A stretch of 49,643 nucleotides of DNA from Arcobacter sp. (GTDB taxonomy: Bacteria > Acidobacteriota > Terriglobia > Bryobacterales > Bryobacteraceae), in assembly GCA_020723085.1 (NCBI GenBank), contig DYJN01000009.1, forward strand, positions 31,486 through 81,128. The letters are read 5' to 3'. The notes below the pieces were generated by a model. That model was not told the DNA's origin. It worked only from the letters and a program-made list of their open reading frames with translations, and did no database searches. A program made the translations under genes and the position numbers. Every line of letters starts with the position of its first letter. Position 1 is the stretch's first letter. This document shows positions 45,044-49,643 of the stretch, one piece after another.

Positions 45044-46287
45044 GGGGCGGGCGTTTCCAGAGCCTCGCGGATCCGGTCTGACAGCATGTCCACGAAGCGG
45101 CCGGCAATGAAGCCGTTCATACGGCTGAAGACCTGCCCGCGGCGATCGAGAACCATCGCCATGGGAATCGAGTTCACGCGGAGCATCGAAGCCAGACCGT
45201 CCTCGAAATACGACAGCGATCCCCATCCCTGCTGCTTCAGGAACGGCGCCACGGCGGCGCGGTCTTCGTCGGTGGAGACGCGGAGAAAGACGACGTCGCC
45301 GCGCCCCCGGAACCGCTTCCGCACCTGCTCATACAGGGGATGCTGGGCGCGGCACGGGCCGCACCAGGTGGCCCAGAAGTCGATGACGACAACTTTGCCC
45401 CTCAGGCTGGCCAATGACAGCTTCTCGCCCGTCGTGCTGGACAGTGTGAACTCATCCATGCTCCTGGCGCCGTAGTTGGGATCGAATGCCTTGAGCCTCG
45501 CCTCGCGCGCTTTCCGCAGGGCGGCGACGCGGTCCCAGGCATTCAGGAGAGAGCGTGCGAATGCGGCTTCATCACCGTGGGCTTTCATCGCAAGACCGGC
45601 CAGCCGCTGCCGGTCCTTCTCCGGGTCTGGTTCGCCTGTCCGGTCGGCGCCAAGAGCCACGGCTTCGGCCGCTGATTCGAGCGCCTCGCGGAACCTTCCG
45701 GCACGCTCCAGAATTCGCGCCCGCTCCCGCGCATTGTCCACCGTGGGGCACGCCTCCCATCCTGCCGCCGCAGCGGCCAGCGCCTCGTCCGGCTTGCCCA
45801 GATTGCCGAGCGCCCTCGCTTCGAACGTGCGCGCCCTGGCCAGCGCGTATTCCGTCTCGTCAAGCCGCCGCCCCCGCAACGGGCGGTATCCGGCCTTCAG
45901 TTGTTCCTTGCGCTCCTTCTCGAGCGACTCCGCTAGCAGCCTGACGTACCGCAGCGCGCGCTCCTGGTTCTCGCGCTTCCCGGAATCGAGCAGCGCCCGC
46001 GTCACGTGGTCCAGCAGTTGAAGGTTACGCGAACCCGCTTCAATCACGCTCACGCCGTACTCGAGCAGCAGGCGCCGGTCCCGCAGGTCGATGGCCGCTT
46101 GAGCCAGCACCCTCGCAATTTCGGCCCGCTGCGGCGAATCCGGATGCTGTTTCAGATGGCGCTCCAGCGCACGAGCGTAATCGACGGCGCTCGAGCCCGC
46201 CTCCACAAGTGCGCGGTCCAGCTCTTCCTCGGCTGCCTCCGCCGGCGGCTGCGCCCAAACGAGCAGAGCCCACAGGATCGCCGTCAC
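45040..46287 (-). CDS. TlpA-family thioredoxin with helical N-terminal domain
   Basis: 415 residues with a weak signal (ILWALLVWAQPP). Residues 20-265 are tetratricopeptide-like helices. The C-terminal ~140 residues are a TlpA/ResA thioredoxin domain with WCGPC at 308-312, VVVIDFWATWCGPCRAQHP and the cis-Pro loop SIPMAMVLD. It likely reduces disulfides in the periplasm. The helical domain may bind its client. Coupled by 4-base overlaps to the genes on both sides. Confidence 0.85.
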   Translation of the reverse strand: MTAILWALLVWAQPPAEAAEEELDRALVEAGSSAVDYARALERHLKQHPDSPQRAEIARVLAQAAIDLRDRRLLLEYGVSVIEAGSRNLQLLDHVTRALLDSGKRENQERALRYVRLLAESLEKERKEQLKAGYRPLRGRRLDETEYALARARTFEARALGNLGKPDEALAAAAAGWEACPTVDNARERARILERAGRFREALESAAEAVALGADRTGEPDPEKDRQRLAGLAMKAHGDEAAFARSLLNAWDRVAALRKAREARLKAFDPNYGARSMDEFTLSSTTGEKLSLASLRGKVVVIDFWATWCGPCRAQHPLYEQVRKRFRGRGDVVFLRVSTDEDRAAVAPFLKQQGWGSLSYFEDGLASMLRVNSIPMAMVLDRRGQVFSRMNGFIAGRFVDMLSDRIREALETPAP

Positions 46288-46934
46288 TGCCTGCCCTCGG
46301 CGGGCTGCCCGGCGCCGCTGTTCTCCTCCGCCTCGAACAGCGCCAGCAGCTTCTCCGCGCGCTCCCGCGCCATGTTCAGGTACGATGCGTTCGCAGCCAC
46401 GCGCTTCAGCAGCGGCGTGTACTGATCCACCCCCACCAGCCGCTTCCGGTCCCAGGCAGCCTCGATCCGCAGGATGGCCTGGTTGACGCCGAGACGGTCG
46501 TATTTCACGGCGCGCTCGAGATCAGCCTGAAGGATCGCCGATTCGCACATCCGTTCAAACCAGTCGTGCAGGAGCTGCGCGTCGGGGTCGAGCGTGTGGT
46601 TGAACTTCGCCTCGAAGCGCTCCGCACCCTGCTCCCACCGCAGCAGCTTGTCTCCCATGCGCGCGACCTTGAGCCCCGACTCCAGAGGCCTGCGGAACCG
46701 GTCGAGCTTCTCGCTGAGCTCCCACACGACGCGCGTCTCGCGGGGGCGCAACTGGAACACGATGGGAAACTCCTCGTCGGGCGCTTCCCTGTATTCGGCG
46801 CGGCCGGAGCGGTCGAGGCGGACTTCCATGTACGGCGGCCTGCTGCCCGGAAACGTCTTCGAGTAGAAGAGCCGGGGGCCGTCGGCGGCTGCGGCGTGAA
46901 GGACCAGACAGGACAGGAGCAGGATTCTGATCAT
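46284..46934 (-). CDS. Exported protein of unknown function
   Basis: 216 residues with a signal peptide (residues 1-16). It has a β-rich N-terminal half (LFYSKTFPGSRPPYMEVRLDRSGRAEYRE) and a helical C-terminal half (ILRIEAAWDRKRLVGVDQYTPLLKRVAANASYLNMARERAEKLLALFEAEE). No family recognised. It overlaps ruvC and tlpA by 4 bases each. Confidence 0.68.
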   Translation of the reverse strand: MIRILLLSCLVLHAAAADGPRLFYSKTFPGSRPPYMEVRLDRSGRAEYREAPDEEFPIVFQLRPRETRVVWELSEKLDRFRRPLESGLKVARMGDKLLRWEQGAERFEAKFNHTLDPDAQLLHDWFERMCESAILQADLERAVKYDRLGVNQAILRIEAAWDRKRLVGVDQYTPLLKRVAANASYLNMARERAEKLLALFEAEENSGAGQPAEGRQ

Positions 46935-47416
46935 AGCGGCACAGGTGTGGAGCGGCGCGCCGCATGGCAGATCGCCACCGCCAGTGCATCAGACGCGTCA
47001 GCCGGGCGCGGGGCTTCGTCCAGTTTCAGCAACACGCGCGTCATCCACGCCACCTGCTGCTTGTCCGCGCGTCCGTTGCCGACGATGGCCAGCTTCACCT
47101 GCGCGGGCGGGTACGCCGCGACGGGCACGCCCGCCTCAGCGCAGATGAAGAGCGCCACCCCGCGCACATGAGTCAATTTCAGGGCGCTCCGGATGTTTTC
47201 ACCCGTGAAAGTGTCTTCGACAGCGGCCTCCTGCGGCGCGTAAGAAGCGATGACTTCCCTCAGCTTCTCGCCGATCGCCTTCAGCCGGACAGCGAAATCG
47301 TCTGCGGAGTCCGTCCGGATGGCCCCGCAGGCCACCATCCGGTGCCGCGTGCCGTCGCTGTCGATGATGCCGTAGCCAGTGCTTTGGCTGCCGCAGTCAA
47401 TGCCGAGGATCCGCAC
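46931..47416 (-). CDS. ruvC: Holliday-junction endonuclease RuvC
   Basis: 161 residues from the GTG at 47416, with AGGGGGGCGC just upstream. A GTG at 47449 overlapping the yebC stop is possible. Acidic active-site residues are visible in ILGIDCGSQSTGYG, AVEDTFTG and PADASDALAVAICHA. It resolves recombination junctions. ruvA/ruvB are not in the window. The yebC-ruvC order is a common bacterial arrangement. Confidence 0.95.
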   Translation of the reverse strand: MRILGIDCGSQSTGYGIIDSDGTRHRMVACGAIRTDSADDFAVRLKAIGEKLREVIASYAPQEAAVEDTFTGENIRSALKLTHVRGVALFICAEAGVPVAAYPPAQVKLAIVGNGRADKQQVAWMTRVLLKLDEAPRPADASDALAVAICHAARRSTPVPL

Positions 47417-47445
47417 GCGCCCCCCTGCTTCCAGCCCCAGCCGGA

Positions 47446-48180
47446 TCACTCGCCGGTTTCTTCGCCGAAGTCGGCGTTGGTGTAAACGTTCTGCACGTCG
47501 TCGTGTTCCTCAAGCGCCTCCAGCAGCTTCATGACGCCAGGCAGGCTCTTCGGATCGACCTCCATCAGGTTCTTGGGAATCATGCCGATTTCGGCGGAAG
47601 CGGTCGGGATGCCCGCCTTCTCCAACGCTTCCAGCACCGTATGGTGCGACTCGGGCGCGGAGAGGATCTCCCAGTGCTCCCCTTCCAGCTTCACGTCGTC
47701 GGCGCCGGCGTCCAAAGCCAGTTCCATCAACTGATCCTCGCTGGCCTTGTCCTTTTCGATCAGGATCTGGCTCTTGCGCTCGAACATCCAGCCCACTGAG
47801 CCGAGTTCGCCCAGGTTGCCGCCGTTCTTGGAGAACAGGTGGCGGATTTCGCTCACCGTTCGGTTGCGGTTGTCGGTCGCCGCCGCCACCATGATGGCGA
47901 CGCCGCCGGGGCCGTATCCCTCGAACATGATCTCTTCGATAGCGCCGCCATCGAGTTCACCCGTGCCGCGCTGAATGGCGCGCTTGATGTTCTCGGCGGG
48001 CATGGAAACGGCTTTGGCGGCCAGAACGGCCGTCCGCAGACGGGGATTCGCATCGGGATCGCCGCCGCTGCGGGCCGCAATGGTGATTTCCTTGATGAGC
48101 CGTGTGAAGAGCTTGCCGCGCTTTGCGTCCAGGGCCGCTTTCTTGTGTTTGATCGTCGCCCACTTGGAATGTCCGGACAT
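47446..48180 (-). CDS. yebC: YebC/PmpR-family protein
   Basis: 244 residues. MSGHSKWATIKHKKAALDAKRGKLFTRLIKEI and EGYGPGGVAIMVAAATDNRNRTVSEIRH are diagnostic. Family members bind DNA as regulators, and some act on ribosomes stalled at proline stretches. GAGAGGT precedes the ATG at 48180. First gene of the yebC-ruvC-unknown-tlpA-deoB operon. Confidence 0.97.
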   Translation of the reverse strand: MSGHSKWATIKHKKAALDAKRGKLFTRLIKEITIAARSGGDPDANPRLRTAVLAAKAVSMPAENIKRAIQRGTGELDGGAIEEIMFEGYGPGGVAIMVAAATDNRNRTVSEIRHLFSKNGGNLGELGSVGWMFERKSQILIEKDKASEDQLMELALDAGADDVKLEGEHWEILSAPESHHTVLEALEKAGIPTASAEIGMIPKNLMEVDPKSLPGVMKLLEALEEHDDVQNVYTNADFGEETGE

Positions 48181-48289
48181 GGCTGACCTCTCGCCTGGGA
48201 TTGATCGAAGCAGACGGGGCGCGCTCGGCCCCAATTGGACAGGATACCATCGGCACTGCGCGAGAGCCACCTTCAGCCCGGCCCGGCAT

Positions 48290-48817
48290 TCATCCAGGCG
48301 GTGCCTTCGATCCGGGCTGCGTGAACAGGTCGCCGCAGAGCAGCGTCCCGGTCATCTCGTCGAAGAGGATGCCGCAATCCCACCCGTGCGGCACATGGGG
48401 CGTGTACAGCCACTGCAGGCGGTGGCGGCCGATGGAAAGCCGCTCTCCGTCCTTGAGTCCGCGCGCCTCGCGCCCGGCAATGTCGCTGGCCGAGGTCAGC
48501 GCCCCGACCCGGCCGGCGAATGGCTCGGCTTTGGGCGCCGCCGGCAGAAACTCGTTCAGGGCCCCGTACTCGTCTCCCTCGAAATGCGAACCTCCAATCC
48601 ACCGGAGACGGTCCGCCGCAATGACCTTCCCCACTGCTTCGGCTGTCACGGCAAACGGCTTGCGGAAGCCCGCGTGGAACAGAACGGGCTCGTCATCGAC
48701 GATCAGGTACGAGTTGAACGTGAAGCCGCCGCGAATGACATCCGGCGGCGTGCAAATGTGGCAGATGCCGTCCGCGACTTCATCCACCTGCGTGCCGGAA
48801 ACCTGATTGGAAATCAT
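48290..48817 (-). CDS. MBL-fold protein, apparently truncated
   Basis: 175 residues. GGSHFEGDEYGAL (the HxExD site) and TPHVPHGWDCGILFD...LLCGDLFTQPG resemble the β-lactamase domain of flavodiiron-type hydrolases, which are usually about 240 residues. The frame stops at PGSKAPPG, so the last ~65 residues, including the final metal-binding His, are missing. A plus-one frame ends GTAWMNAGPG, faintly like the lost GSAW segment, which hints at a deletion plus frameshift. Probably a non-functional or decaying gene. Confidence 0.6.
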   Translation of the reverse strand: MISNQVSGTQVDEVADGICHICTPPDVIRGGFTFNSYLIVDDEPVLFHAGFRKPFAVTAEAVGKVIAADRLRWIGGSHFEGDEYGALNEFLPAAPKAEPFAGRVGALTSASDIAGREARGLKDGERLSIGRHRLQWLYTPHVPHGWDCGILFDEMTGTLLCGDLFTQPGSKAPPG

Positions 48818-48989
48818 CGCCCTGCCCTGAGTGCGCGGGGATATCTGCGGATCGCCCAGACATGGACTTCATTATGCGGGAGAGGACCTGCCGCAACGAG
48901 TAAATTCTGGCTCTGGACGGCGGCTTCGGACAGCCAGTGCAGCGGTACGGTTCAAGCGGGGACCGGAAAACCGGCAACCAACAGCGGCA

Positions 48990-49469
48990 TCAGTTCAGCC
49001 GTGCAGCCAGTTCGCGCGCCGCCAGATCGGCGTCTTTCTCCGGCAGCCCGGCGACGCCTGCCACCCACGCTCCCTTGGCGAACACAAAGACCATCCGGTC
49101 GCCGTCCTTGCCGTAGTAGCCGCCGAAATGCGCGATCAGTTTCGGATTTTCCATGCGCTTCTTGTAGTCGAACAGCAGCAGCGCCGCCGCCTCGGGCACG
49201 GACGTGCGGATCAGGAACATGTCGAACTCCTGCTTGCCGCGCTTGTAATGGGCCACGTTGCCGCCCGGCAGGAACTCGCGTCCGAGGACGTGATCCTCCA
49301 CCACTTTCGCCTCCACGCGGCCCTCGGCCGGAAAATAGCGGGTCGCATCGGCGATGGCGGGCTTTTTCTTCACCGGAGCCTCCGCCTTCTTTTCCGCCGT
49401 GCCGCCACCGCAACCGCTGAAGAGGAGCAAAACCGCCGTAATTGCAGATATCGCTATCCTGAACCGCAT
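48990..49469 (-). CDS. Lipoprotein of unknown function
   Basis: 159 residues. Lipobox LLLFSGCGGG (Cys20), then a Lys/Ala-rich linker and a mixed α/β domain (VEDHVLGREFLPGGNVAHYKRG, GYYGKDGDRMVFVFAKG). No family recognised. It starts 15 bases after the 3' end of the partial gene at the window edge, so it is probably the tail gene of that operon. Confidence 0.7.
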   Translation of the reverse strand: MRFRIAISAITAVLLLFSGCGGGTAEKKAEAPVKKKPAIADATRYFPAEGRVEAKVVEDHVLGREFLPGGNVAHYKRGKQEFDMFLIRTSVPEAAALLLFDYKKRMENPKLIAHFGGYYGKDGDRMVFVFAKGAWVAGVAGLPEKDADLAARELAARLN

Positions 49470-49484
49470 GATGCTTTGATCCTA

Positions 49485-49643
49485 TCACCGGCCCGCGAAC
49501 ACCGGCGGCAGAACCGCGCCGGAAAGCCGCCGGCGCAGCTCGTGGAACGCGCGGACATCCGCGTTCAAATGGACGCTTCCGCCGGCGGGTCCGCCGCCTT
49601 CCCCCGCAGCTCCGGGTTGGCCCGCCGGTTGCAATGCTAGCCT
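49485..49643 (-). CDS. Partial gene, 3' end only
   Basis: 53 codons, open to the right edge of the window, ending in HLNADVRAFHELRRRLSGAV and then LPPVFAGR. G/C-rich third positions and the short spacing to the lipoprotein gene support a real coding end. Product not identifiable. Confidence 0.45.
   Translation of the reverse strand, partial: RLALQPAGQPGAAGEGGGPAGGSVHLNADVRAFHELRRRLSGAVLPPVFAGR

Noticed and set aside
48831-49640. Plus-strand frame across the lipoprotein and edge gene
   Set aside because: No motif. The minus strand has a lipobox and spacing that make biological sense.
1-49643. tRNA, rRNA, CRISPR array, insertion sequence or phage genes
   Set aside because: Intergenic stretches were read on both strands, and none shows a cloverleaf, regularly spaced repeats, transposase or integrase.

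Overview
The window is a high-G+C chromosomal stretch with no sign of phage, plasmid or insertion-sequence genes. Its protein set points to an acidobacterium of the Bryobacterales/Solibacter type. The signs are a carboxypeptidase-regulatory-domain/TonB-type giant receptor, a GWxTD-domain secreted protein, a small secreted protein with an FSGxWKLN motif, an orphan sugar-binding lipoprotein, many Tat/Sec-exported proteins, and split transketolase subunits. That placement is an inference from gene content, because no 16S rRNA or other RNA gene was found.

Layout. 39-5017 (minus) holds a GH109-like Gfo/Idh protein, then a GWxTD protein followed by a β-barrel protein. 5130-13889 (minus) is a long head-to-tail run: an orphan hydrogenase-type maturation protease, a dynamin-like GTPase, thiE, two overlapping APC amino-acid permeases, a metal-ligand-poor M24-like protein, a secreted FSGxWKLN protein and a YhhQ-type queuosine-precursor transporter. 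14099-18638 (plus) holds an alkaline-phosphatase-superfamily protein, an active/inactive M16 peptidase pair and a transglutaminase-like protein, which runs tail to tail into a kinase-like gene (minus). A MOT1-type molybdate transporter (plus) is divergent from that kinase-like gene. 20738-24254 (minus) holds an NmrA-like protein, ogt, an orphan sugar-binding lipoprotein and a LolA-like exported protein. 24264-27030 (minus) is a coupled PHP phosphoesterase, GT4 glycosyltransferase and membrane-protein set.

27116-33971 (minus) is the housekeeping core: acyP-apt-ispE-prs-rplY-pth-rpsF-rpsR-rplI, ended by a hairpin, then a SEC-C zinc-motif helical-repeat protein. It links PRPP synthesis and use, isoprenoid synthesis and translation. 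hemB is divergent from it. After hemB come a methyltransferase remnant, the two transketolase subunits, a 1075-residue TonB-type receptor and a glutamate dehydrogenase that ends in a near-perfect terminator. About 820 bases with no recognisable gene follow. 43590-48180 (minus) is a tightly coupled yebC-ruvC-unknown-tlpA-deoB operon plus a small membrane protein. 48290-49643 (minus) holds a truncated MBL-fold protein, a lipoprotein and the 3' end of an unidentified gene cut by the window edge.

I found no CRISPR array, defence island, biosynthetic cluster or complete new system that I can defend. The most unusual signals are: two copies of a short palindromic repeat (11351-11387 and 37382-37417), one of which abuts the thiE start; the truncated MBL gene and the methyltransferase remnant; the structured element before glutamate dehydrogenase; the operon coupling a dynamin-like GTPase, thiE and two permeases; and the PHP/GT4/membrane set.
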